From an uncultured Megasphaera sp. (GTDB lineage Bacteria; Bacillota; Negativicutes; Veillonellales; Megasphaeraceae): DNA of 12,948 nt. Under the pieces are notes generated by a model. That model did no database searches and was not told the origin of the DNA. It was given only the letters and a program-made list of their open reading frames with translations. Shown piece after piece: positions 1 through 6,267 of this stretch (the stretch's first letter is position 1; each line of letters begins with the position of its first letter). The DNA lies in the NCBI GenBank assembly GCA_937895695.1, contig CALBLM010000384.1, positions 1 through 12,948 on the forward strand. Direction: 5' to 3'. Made by a program: the position numbers and the translations under genes.

Positions 1-506
1 AGGTCATCGTATCTGAATTGGATAAGAGTAAATTTGCTATGAATCCGAAACAGATTAAAGTTACCAGTGCCATGACAGAAGAAGAAATGGCGAAATCCCT
101 TGGTGTAAATTATGTTCGTATTACAGCTACCGACCATGTATGGCCGTCTCCGGACTGCGTTGATCAGTTTGTTAATTTCTTCCGTACGATGCCGAAAGAT
201 GCATGGCTTCACTTCCACTGCCAGGCTGGTGTAGGTCGTACGACAGCATACATGGCAATGGCTGATATGATGAAGAACCCAGATGTATCCTTAAAAGACA
301 TCTTACAGCGTCAGCACTTAATCGGCGGTAACTATGTTGCTTATACGATTCCCAAACCAAAGAAAGATCAGTGGAAAGCCGATTACTATGCAGATAAAGC
401 ACGTATGGTAAAATTGTTTTATACGTATGTACAACAAAACTACCAAAACAATTTTGCAACGCCGTGGTCTCAGTGGCTTGCAGCTAATGATGTAGTAGGT
501 AAATAA
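1..506 (+). CDS. PTP-like inositol polyphosphatase (cysteine phytase family), C-terminal part
   Basis: The reading frame is open from base 3 to the TAA at 504-506 and has no convincing start in the window, so the N-terminal part lies upstream; about 168 residues are visible. The catalytic signature HCQAGVGRTT (Cys codon at 219-221, Arg at 237-239) is the P-loop HCxxGxxRT of protein-tyrosine-phosphatase-like phytases. The upstream segment ATDHVWPSPD fits the loop carrying the general-acid Asp. Downstream, SLKDILQRQH, IGGNY and the C-terminal TPWSQWL match what I remember of Selenomonas PhyA-type enzymes. Members remove phosphates from myo-inositol hexakisphosphate using a cysteinyl-phosphate intermediate, and are usually exported, but the signal-peptide region is outside the window. 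The gene is convergent with the acrylate operon and separated from it by a terminator, so no functional link is implied. The family call is firm; the substrate is inferred. Confidence 0.88.
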   Translation, partial: VIVSELDKSKFAMNPKQIKVTSAMTEEEMAKSLGVNYVRITATDHVWPSPDCVDQFVNFFRTMPKDAWLHFHCQAGVGRTTAYMAMADMMKNPDVSLKDILQRQHLIGGNYVAYTIPKPKKDQWKADYYADKARMVKLFYTYVQQNYQNNFATPWSQWLAANDVVGK

Positions 507-545
507 AAGAATATGATAGCCTATACATAGGGAGAGATACATAAT

Positions 546-579
546 AAAAAAGGCCGTCGCCGAAGCGACAGCCTTTTTT
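546..579. terminator. Bidirectional intrinsic terminator with UUCG loop on the minus strand
   Basis: Bases 546-554 (six A then GGC) pair with 571-579 (GCC then six T), and GTCGC (556-560) pairs with GCGAC (565-569), with one C/A mismatch between the two stems. The loop is CGAA on the plus strand and therefore TTCG closed by C-G on the minus strand, the very stable UUCG tetraloop. Each strand ends in a U-run, so it can stop both the phosphatase transcript and the acrylate operon transcript that converge here. The UUCG loop favours the minus-strand (operon) reading. Confidence 0.9.
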
Positions 580-642
580 CACGTATGCATCTATTTTTGA
601 TAATGGGATTTTGAAAGGAAGTGATTTTTGTAAAACAGTTGA

Positions 643-1791
643 TTACCGGAGGATAGCACCAGAAATAATCATCTGCTGTACCTGGTTGGTGCCTTCATAA
701 ATCTGAGTGATCTTAGCATCACGCATGTAGCGTTCAACCGGATATTCACGAGTAAAGCCATAACCACCAAATACCTGTACAGCATCTGTAGTAACCTGCA
801 TAGCAATATCAGAAGCATATTTTTTAGCAATAGCAGCATCTACAGAGTAGGATTTAACGTCAGGCTGACCCATTTTCCAAGCAGCTTTGTATACAGCCAA
901 ACGAGCTGTTTCAATTTTGAGTTTCATGTCAGCGAGCATGAAAGCAATAGCCTGGAATTTAGCAATCGGTTTACCGAACTGTGTACGTTCTTTAGCGTAT
1001 TTAACAGCTTCGTTGTAAGCACCTTCTGCAATACCGAGAGCCTGTGCGCCAACGCCGATACGGCCGCCATCCAATGTCATCATAGCGATTTTGAAGCCTT
1101 CGCCTTCTTTACCGAGGAGGTGGTCAGCAGGGATACGAACGTTCTGGAAAACGAGTTCACGCTGTACGGAAGCGCGGATACCCATTTTAACTTCTTTTTT
1201 ACCATAGGTAAAGCCTTCCATGCCTTTTTCTACGATGAAAGCGCTCATGCCTTTAGCACCTTTGGATTTGTCTGTAGCTGCGAATACAACAGTGATATCA
1301 GCTTCGCCGCCGTTAGTGTTGAAGACTTTGGAGCCGTTCAATGTATAGCTGCCATCTTCGTTTTTCGTAGCAACTGTAGAACCGTTCAATGCATCTGTGC
1401 CGGCATTCGGTTCAGTAAGGCCAAATGCACCGAGTTTTGTGCCTTCTGCCAACGGTTTTAAGAATTTCTGTTTCTGTTCAGCTGTGCCGAATTTCCAAAT
1501 AGGCCAGGAGCAGAGCATGGTGTGAACTTCAAAGCTCAATGCGATGGAAGGGTCAACTTTAGCAACTTCTTCTGTAGCGAGAACAACGCTGACGAAGTCT
1601 GCGCCAACACCGCCGTTTTCTTCTTCCCAAGGAATACCGAGAAGACCGAGAGTACCCATTTCATCTACGATAGAACGATCGAAAACTTCTTTTTCGTCGC
1701 GGTCTTTAACCGTTAAAGCCAATTTTTTTTCAGCAAAATCTTTAGCAAGATTAGCAATATCCTGCTGCATTTCATTCAGTTTGAAATCCAT
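643..1791 (-). CDS. Acyl-CoA dehydrogenase, probable acryloyl-CoA reductase
   Basis: This is an FAD-dependent acyl-CoA dehydrogenase of 382 residues, the normal length for short-chain members. The ATG at 1791 is chosen because AGGAGG lies nine bases before it and the product begins MDFKLNEMQQ; an upstream extension of nine codons has no such site. Visible signatures are AFGLTEPNAGTDA (about 122-134), DGGRIGVGAQALG (241-253), ERTQFGKPIAKFQ (268-280) and FGGYGFTREYPVERYMRDA (341-359). The catalytic base is Glu366 in IYEGTNQ. It is the last gene of the minus-strand operon, 208 bases after lcdB. Its place in an acrylate-pathway operon suggests it reduces acryloyl-CoA to propionyl-CoA, with electrons from an Etf encoded elsewhere. 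Butyryl-CoA dehydrogenase is the main alternative: overall it resembles M. elsdenii Bcd, but the segment GIRASVQRELVF (204-215) differs from the GIHTSQTMELVF I remember there. The family is certain; the substrate is inferred. Confidence 0.9.
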   Translation of the reverse strand: MDFKLNEMQQDIANLAKDFAEKKLALTVKDRDEKEVFDRSIVDEMGTLGLLGIPWEEENGGVGADFVSVVLATEEVAKVDPSIALSFEVHTMLCSWPIWKFGTAEQKQKFLKPLAEGTKLGAFGLTEPNAGTDALNGSTVATKNEDGSYTLNGSKVFNTNGGEADITVVFAATDKSKGAKGMSAFIVEKGMEGFTYGKKEVKMGIRASVQRELVFQNVRIPADHLLGKEGEGFKIAMMTLDGGRIGVGAQALGIAEGAYNEAVKYAKERTQFGKPIAKFQAIAFMLADMKLKIETARLAVYKAAWKMGQPDVKSYSVDAAIAKKYASDIAMQVTTDAVQVFGGYGFTREYPVERYMRDAKITQIYEGTNQVQQMIISGAILR

Positions 1792-1822
1792 GATGTAATT
1801 CCTCCTAAGATTATACATATAT

Positions 1823-1847
1823 ATTTAAAAGCAACTTGCTTTTAAAT
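1823..1847. repeat. Perfect 12-bp inverted repeat before the acyl-CoA dehydrogenase
   Basis: ATTTAAAAGCAA (1823-1834) is followed by a single C and then its exact reverse complement (1836-1847). It lies just upstream of the ribosome-binding site of the acyl-CoA dehydrogenase gene. On the minus strand the second arm ends in TTTTAAAT, a poor U-run, so it is a weak terminator at best. A near-continuous palindrome of this kind would also suit a dimeric DNA-binding protein. A TATAAT hexamer on the minus strand (1810-1815) follows it, but I see no fitting -35 and the implied start would fall in the Shine-Dalgarno sequence. Confidence 0.7.
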
Positions 1848-1885
1848 CAAGATAATGTGCAGAAACATAGTAAACATGTAGATTC

Positions 1886-1956
1886 TGCAGTGGATAATAC
1901 CTGATAGGATCATCAGATACTATCCACCGCAGGGGAACCTCGAAAGGTTCCCACTG
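1886..1956 (-). other. Two adjacent RNA hairpins between lcdB and the acyl-CoA dehydrogenase
   Basis: In the 208-base gap two structures abut. Hairpin A (1886-1931) pairs TGC/GCA and GTGGATA (1890-1896)/TATCCAC (1921-1927), has a symmetric ATAC/ATAC internal loop, and then CTGAT (1901-1905)/ATCAG (1912-1916). Hairpin B pairs GGGAACCT (1933-1940) with AGGTTCCC (1945-1952) around CGAA (UUCG on the transcript), extended by CAG/CTG. Neither is followed by a U-run, so they are not ordinary terminators. Because they stand directly behind lcdB in an operon, they may protect the upstream mRNA, mark a processing site or attenuate read-through into the dehydrogenase gene. That role is inference; the pairing is seen directly. 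Confidence 0.72.
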
Positions 1957-1999
1957 GCAGTGATAGTCATTCGTAATGAATGAGAAATATACGTATGTA

Positions 2000-3118
2000 T
2001 TAGAGAATTTCGGAGAAAGCCTGAATACGTGTACGAATCTGTTCGAGAGAAGGAGATTCGAGGTCAACGTCAACAACAGTGTAACGAAGGCCGGCTTTTT
2101 CGAATTCAACTTTGTAAATCGGATAGTCAAATTCTTCAGGGTCGCAGAAACGCATCATGCAGATAACGACAGCGTCAGCGTCATATTTTTTAGCCATGTC
2201 GATAAGCATCTGTCCACGAGGTTTGTCCGGGTTCATAGCGAGCGGGCAACCATCGAAGTCCTGCCACCACTGAGCGAGCTGTTCGAGTGGATCAATGCCG
2301 GAAGGAACATCGTTACGATACTGACGAGATTCCTGAGCGAGGTCATCAGCTACAACAGCGATGTTAAATTCGCTGAAGATATCGAGGAATTCATCCGGTT
2401 CAGCCATAATACCAGAAAGAATAACTTTCTTGCCATTCCAAGGCTGTACTTTTTCAGCTTTGACAGCGTCGATTAATTCACGAACCAATTTGGTGTGTTC
2501 AGCTTTGTCCATGAACCAACGAGCTTTGATAACGTCATGACGTTTTACAGGAGTAAAGATCTGCGGATACTGAGCAGCTACATCGCAGAATTCACGCATA
2601 ACCTGACGGTTTTCGTTGTATACTTTGATAGCTTCCTGAAGAGCCATATCTGTAATTTTTACGTTTAAGATGCGTTCCAATTCGCTGCGAACGTGTTCGT
2701 ATTCTGCTTTAAGGAAGTCAACAGCAGCCTGGATTTTACGGTTTTGCGGATGTGTGAAAACAACAACCGGAGCTTTACCGTGCCATTTCTGGCTCATGCA
2801 ACGGAGTGTATCGCAAGGAACGGAGAAGATAACAGCATCGAGGCAGTCATATGTGCCGTTGAGCTGTAATTCCATGTCAGCCTGCATCAAAGAACAAGCG
2901 AATGGAGGTAAGTATGTACGAGCTGCGGAAATGGTCGGTTTCTGTGCGCCGAACAAACCAACAGGGAGATAACCTGCGGCATATACGATTTCTTCCGGAG
3001 CGTAGTACGGCATAATACCTACAAGACCTTTGCCTTGTTTTTTATATTCTAAAACCGTTTTTTTAGGATGGTTTGCTACTTCTTGTAATTTGCTGATAAG
3101 TTCATCAATCTTGCTCAT
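2000..3118 (-). CDS. lcdB: Lactoyl-CoA dehydratase, beta subunit (2-hydroxyacyl-CoA dehydratase D family)
   Basis: This 372-residue protein is the smaller [4Fe-4S] subunit of the ketyl-radical dehydratase that removes water from (R)-lactoyl-CoA to give acryloyl-CoA. Recognisable blocks are the N-terminal KGLVGIMPYYAPEEIVYAAGYLPVG region, PPFACSLMQ (Cys75), PCDTLRC (Cys102, Cys107) and CMMRFCDPEEFDYP (Cys320, Cys325) near the end. In this family three cysteines per subunit hold the cluster; which of these they are cannot be settled by eye. The ATG shares its A with the lcdA stop (TAATG), and GGAGG sits nine bases before it inside lcdA, so the two subunits are translationally coupled, as expected for a heterodimer. 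Substrate specificity for lactoyl-CoA rests on the pct neighbour and the lcdA similarity; other 2-hydroxyacyl-CoAs are possible. Confidence 0.93.
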   Translation of the reverse strand: MSKIDELISKLQEVANHPKKTVLEYKKQGKGLVGIMPYYAPEEIVYAAGYLPVGLFGAQKPTISAARTYLPPFACSLMQADMELQLNGTYDCLDAVIFSVPCDTLRCMSQKWHGKAPVVVFTHPQNRKIQAAVDFLKAEYEHVRSELERILNVKITDMALQEAIKVYNENRQVMREFCDVAAQYPQIFTPVKRHDVIKARWFMDKAEHTKLVRELIDAVKAEKVQPWNGKKVILSGIMAEPDEFLDIFSEFNIAVVADDLAQESRQYRNDVPSGIDPLEQLAQWWQDFDGCPLAMNPDKPRGQMLIDMAKKYDADAVVICMMRFCDPEEFDYPIYKVEFEKAGLRYTVVDVDLESPSLEQIRTRIQAFSEIL

Positions 3119-4407
3119 TAGTGATTGCCTCCTTCATTGGCTTTCTTTTCGTCCATTGTTTCGCACAATGCTTCTACACGAGTATCGAACTGTGCTTCAG
3201 AGAAGTTACGCGGATCTGTCTGGTCACCGTCGAAGATAACGTACGGAACACCGAGGTTTTTCTGAATGCGTTTGCCGCCTTCATCATTGAGGAGGCTCAT
3301 GTTTTTGCAGGAACGGTTCTGATGCATGATCAAGCCGTCGCATTTGCCATCACGAACGATGCTTTCCAATACTTCGCCGCGGCGTTCGAGGCAGCAGTTA
3401 ATGTATGTACGGGTATAAGCTTCAGCCATGGATTCGAGGTTGCCCGGTTCGTAGGAAACATCCCACATGCCAGGATATGCGGAACCTGTCATCAAAGCAC
3501 CTTTACCTTTTAATTCTTTAAATGTGTGACCCAAAGCAATCCATACGGCAATACCTTCCCAGGTTACACGAGTTTTTTCGTTTTCGCCAAAAGCCCATTT
3601 TTTAGCAGCTACTTTAGCGTCTAATTCTTTGATCAATTTGTTGAAAGTAATTTCAGCATAGTCGAGGTCACGAGCAGCTACGGCAAGGCCCATGTAGTTG
3701 AAGAGGTCAAAGCCGTTGAGCGGGGACGGTTTGTAGCAGAGGTAGGAAGCAATTTTGTTCCAAGCTGCGATAGAACGCTGTGTCTGTTTTTGTACTTCGA
3801 AGAATTTTTCGTAGTTGAACGGACGGCCGCAGAGTTCTTCGAGCTGTTTGATAGCGTGTTTAAATTCGCCTACGATATACTGTTTAGACTGTTTTGTAAC
3901 AGGATATTCGTGGTTGAACGGTACGTCGATGGTAATCAGAGGAATGTTTAATTCTTTTGCTAAGTTTTCGTACCATTTTAACAAGGTGTTGCAAATGTTG
4001 TTGCAAGTCAAAATAACATCAGGTAATGGAATACGGGATGCCGGGGATTTTTTCAATACGTCCGGTTCTTCGCCACCGTTTAAAGCCTGTTGTTTGAGGC
4101 ATTCCATGTAGCCCATGTTAACACGGCAGTAGGAACAGATATCCTGGTTGTAGCCTTTGTTTTCAGCAACTTCGAGCATATCCGGAGCACCATGACGTGC
4201 GCCAATGCCAGCAGCATGTGTTTCAGGGAATACAACAGCAATGTCCATAGCTGTGCAGAATTCAGGAGGTGCTACAGAAGCAGCCCAGCATACGAGACGG
4301 CCTTCTTTTTTTGCTTTTCTAGCATCTTCATCGACTTTCGGCAGGAAATAGCCAAGCGCATCTTTGGCGCTCATGCTTTCGATATCTACTGCTTTTTCTT
4401 CACTCAT
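3118..4407 (-). CDS. lcdA: Lactoyl-CoA dehydratase, alpha subunit (2-hydroxyacyl-CoA dehydratase)
   Basis: This 429-residue protein is the larger subunit of the dehydratase and carries its own [4Fe-4S] cluster. LVCWAASVAPPEFC (38-51), ETHAAGIGARHGAPDMLEVA (62-81), TCNNICNTLLKWYENLA (134-150), KPSPLNGFDLFNYM (226-239), NRSCK (Cys367) and FDGDQTDPR (392-400) line up with the C. propionicum LcdA that I remember, which makes lactoyl-CoA the likeliest substrate. Candidate cluster cysteines are 135, 139 and 367 among the conserved blocks. The start is supported by AAAGGAGA about nine bases upstream. It lies 76 bases downstream of the activator gene, with a hairpin between them, and overlaps lcdB by one base. 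The active complex is cytoplasmic, oxygen-sensitive and needs a one-electron activation by LcdC with ATP hydrolysis. Confidence 0.94.
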   Translation of the reverse strand: MSEEKAVDIESMSAKDALGYFLPKVDEDARKAKKEGRLVCWAASVAPPEFCTAMDIAVVFPETHAAGIGARHGAPDMLEVAENKGYNQDICSYCRVNMGYMECLKQQALNGGEEPDVLKKSPASRIPLPDVILTCNNICNTLLKWYENLAKELNIPLITIDVPFNHEYPVTKQSKQYIVGEFKHAIKQLEELCGRPFNYEKFFEVQKQTQRSIAAWNKIASYLCYKPSPLNGFDLFNYMGLAVAARDLDYAEITFNKLIKELDAKVAAKKWAFGENEKTRVTWEGIAVWIALGHTFKELKGKGALMTGSAYPGMWDVSYEPGNLESMAEAYTRTYINCCLERRGEVLESIVRDGKCDGLIMHQNRSCKNMSLLNDEGGKRIQKNLGVPYVIFDGDQTDPRNFSEAQFDTRVEALCETMDEKKANEGGNH

Positions 4408-4450
4408 TACAATCTCTCCTTTTATCGGTTGGATAAGCTAAAGTACTATT

Positions 4451-4481
4451 TTATGTCATCTTCCCAAGAGGGAAGACATAA
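4451..4481 (-). other. Intercistronic hairpin after lcdC
   Basis: CTTCCC (4460-4465) pairs with GGGAAG (4470-4475) around four bases. The outer arm TTATGT (4451-4456) pairs with ACATAA (4476-4481), leaving a three-base bulge (CAT). It begins two bases after the lcdC stop codon on the transcript and has no U-run. It probably stabilises the lcdC end or sets the relative amount of catalytic activator to stoichiometric dehydratase (inference). Confidence 0.6.
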
Positions 4482-4483
4482 CC

Positions 4484-5266
4484 TTATTTTTGTTTGGCAA
4501 CTTTTTCATAAGCAATCAAGGCAGCACCTAAGGCACCGACTGCTTGCGGATGAGCTGCTACACGGACGGGAACGCCCAATTCTTTCGAAATGGCATCGAC
4601 TACGCCGGGATCCCGTGAACCGCCGCCAGTCATTGTCAGATCGGCACCGACACCGACACGGCGTACGAGTGCACTGGCTTTGCTGGCGATGGAACGATGG
4701 ACACCTGCAACGATGTCTTCTTTCGGAATATTTTTAGACAGTAGGGAAATGACTTCTGATTCAGCAAATACCGTACATGTACTGCTGACGGCTGCTGGAT
4801 GCTGGGATTTAAAATACCATTCTCCCATTTCAGACATTGGAATTTCCAATACTTTAGACATGACATCGAGGAAACGGCCTGTACCAGCAGCACATTTATC
4901 GTTCATAGCGAACTGCATAACAAGTCCGTCTGTATTCAACTTAATGGCTTTGACGTCTTGACCGCCAATATCCAAAATCGTTGTCGTGCCGGGGCATTCA
5001 AAAACAGCTCCCTTGGCATGACATGTGATTTCACTTACTTCGCCTTTTGCAGCGACGACGTTAAAACGGCCATACCCTGTAGCAATAACATTTGCCATAT
5101 CGTCTAATGTCAAATTGGTATCTTTAAATACTTCTTCTAAGACACGTTCCGGACCGGTAGAGCCGGTACCAATTTCAATGACTGCTTGTGCAATGATATT
5201 TTTACCATCTTCTAAGATAACGGCTTTAGAAGATGAAGAGCCAACATCAATTCCAAGTGTATACAT
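4484..5266 (-). CDS. lcdC: 2-hydroxyacyl-CoA dehydratase activator (ATP-dependent archerase, ASKHA fold)
   Basis: From the ATG at 5266 the protein has 260 residues, the same length as the Acidaminococcus HgdC activator; upstream in-frame starts add 12 residues without homology or a ribosome-binding site, while GAAAGGA lies about ten bases before this ATG. It shows the ASKHA nucleotide-binding pattern: GIDVGSSSSKAV (5-16), ILDIGGQDVKAIK (97-109) and TMTGGGSRDPGV (211-222). Cys125 in CAAGTGRFLD and Cys164 in SSTCTVFAESE are 39 residues apart, the spacing of the two cysteines per monomer that bridge the single [4Fe-4S] cluster of the homodimer. Using ATP, the dimer passes one low-potential electron to LcdAB. 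It needs to be present only in catalytic amounts. The gene lies between the VOC gene (53-base gap) and lcdA. All key residues are intact. Confidence 0.95.
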   Translation of the reverse strand: MYTLGIDVGSSSSKAVILEDGKNIIAQAVIEIGTGSTGPERVLEEVFKDTNLTLDDMANVIATGYGRFNVVAAKGEVSEITCHAKGAVFECPGTTTILDIGGQDVKAIKLNTDGLVMQFAMNDKCAAGTGRFLDVMSKVLEIPMSEMGEWYFKSQHPAAVSSTCTVFAESEVISLLSKNIPKEDIVAGVHRSIASKASALVRRVGVGADLTMTGGGSRDPGVVDAISKELGVPVRVAAHPQAVGALGAALIAYEKVAKQK

Positions 5267-5319
5267 ATTTCTTATATCCTTTCCACATACTGCCGACATC
5301 AACTATATAGTGATGTAGA

Positions 5320-6210
5320 TTATTTATTGTAGTTAATCGGAGCGACAGTCTGTACGTATTCTACGAGAATACCCTGATCGGTGCTCGGACGACGGAAGTT
5401 AACGATAATATCGTCTGTACCTTGAACGGCTTTCTTTTCAAGCATGCAGCCCGGGCATTCTTTTTCCATGTGCTGACGAACGGCTTCAACATCATCAACT
5501 TCGAATGCGAGGTGAGCAATGCCACCGCGGCCGTTATTGAATTTGGTCAAAACGCCTTCGTGCGGAATAATCATTTCGAGCGGTGTGCTGTATTCACCTT
5601 TCTTTGTGAAGATGAGGTCAGCATGGTAAGCATCAACAAAACCGGAGTAATCAACTTCCAAACCGTTTGTTTTGATGAAAGCTTGAGCCTGTTCCATTGT
5701 CGGAAGTACGATGCCGACATGGTGGAGGCGCATTGGATGCCATGTATCATGGAGTTCGCCGGCTTTACCTAATTTTTCAAACGGATTTACGCCGTGACCT
5801 TTGATAGGAGCTGTCGTCTGTACGTATTCTACGAGAATACCCTGGTTTGTGCTTGGACGACGGAAGTTAACGATAATATCGTCTGTACCTTGAACAGCTT
5901 TCTTTTCGAGCATGCAGCCTGGGCATTCAGCTTCCATTTCCTGACGAACAGCTTCAACATCATCGACTTCAAAAGCGATATGAGCAATACCGCCGCGGCC
6001 GCCGTTGAATTTGGTCAAAACGCCTTCATGAGGGATAATCATTTCAATTGGGCTGCAGAATGGGCCTTTTTTAGTGAAAATCAAATCAGCATGATATGCG
6101 TTTACGAAACCGGCATAGTCGATTTCGAGGCCATTTGCCTGAATAAAGTCGTGTGCTTGTTGTAATGTAGGAAGTACAATACCTACGTGATGCAATCTCA
6201 TTGGTTTCAT
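5320..6210 (-). CDS. Tandem-duplicated VOC protein (methylmalonyl-CoA epimerase/glyoxalase superfamily)
   Basis: The protein consists of two nearly identical VOC domains in one chain, each starting MRLHHVGIVLPT and ending ILVEYVQ, offset by 156 residues and joined by a linker rich in G, K and H. Single-domain epimerases are about 135-150 residues, so this is a double-length form of about 296. In both copies I see the likely metal ligands of the family: His in LHHVGIV, Glu in (I/L)EMIIPHEG, His in GGIAH, and Glu in ILVEYV. Two starts are possible: ATG 6219, only two bases after AGGAG, or ATG 6210, eleven bases after it; I prefer 6210. It sits between pct (57-base gap) and lcdC (53 bases) in the acrylate operon. 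Methylmalonyl-CoA epimerase is the nearest familiar family, but no methylmalonyl-CoA pathway gene is nearby; a 2-hydroxyacyl-CoA such as lactoyl-CoA as substrate is inference. Confidence 0.88.
   Translation of the reverse strand: MKPMRLHHVGIVLPTLQQAHDFIQANGLEIDYAGFVNAYHADLIFTKKGPFCSPIEMIIPHEGVLTKFNGGRGGIAHIAFEVDDVEAVRQEMEAECPGCMLEKKAVQGTDDIIVNFRRPSTNQGILVEYVQTTAPIKGHGVNPFEKLGKAGELHDTWHPMRLHHVGIVLPTMEQAQAFIKTNGLEVDYSGFVDAYHADLIFTKKGEYSTPLEMIIPHEGVLTKFNNGRGGIAHLAFEVDDVEAVRQHMEKECPGCMLEKKAVQGTDDIIVNFRRPSTDQGILVEYVQTVAPINYNK
5332..6201 (-). repeat. In-frame tandem duplication of a VOC domain
   Basis: Copy 1 covers 6201 to about 5800 and copy 2 covers 5733 to about 5332, a shift of 468 bases. By eye I count about 21 differing residues in 134 aligned positions, and long DNA stretches are also nearly identical (for example the matching blocks around 5346-5460 and 5814-5930). 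Differences cluster in the first third, in the helix after PT and around KKGPFCSP/KKGEYSTP, while the last 50 residues are almost unchanged. That suggests either a recent duplication or ongoing gene conversion. Confidence 0.93.
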
Positions 6211-6267
6211 GATGTGCATGTCTCCTTTAATAATTTTTATAATGTTATATATAAAATATAGGATGAA

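Noticed and set aside
4090..4737. Plus-strand 215-residue frame opposite lcdA and lcdC
   Set aside because: It is a shadow of two firmly identified genes and crosses their intergenic hairpin; its composition is not protein-like.
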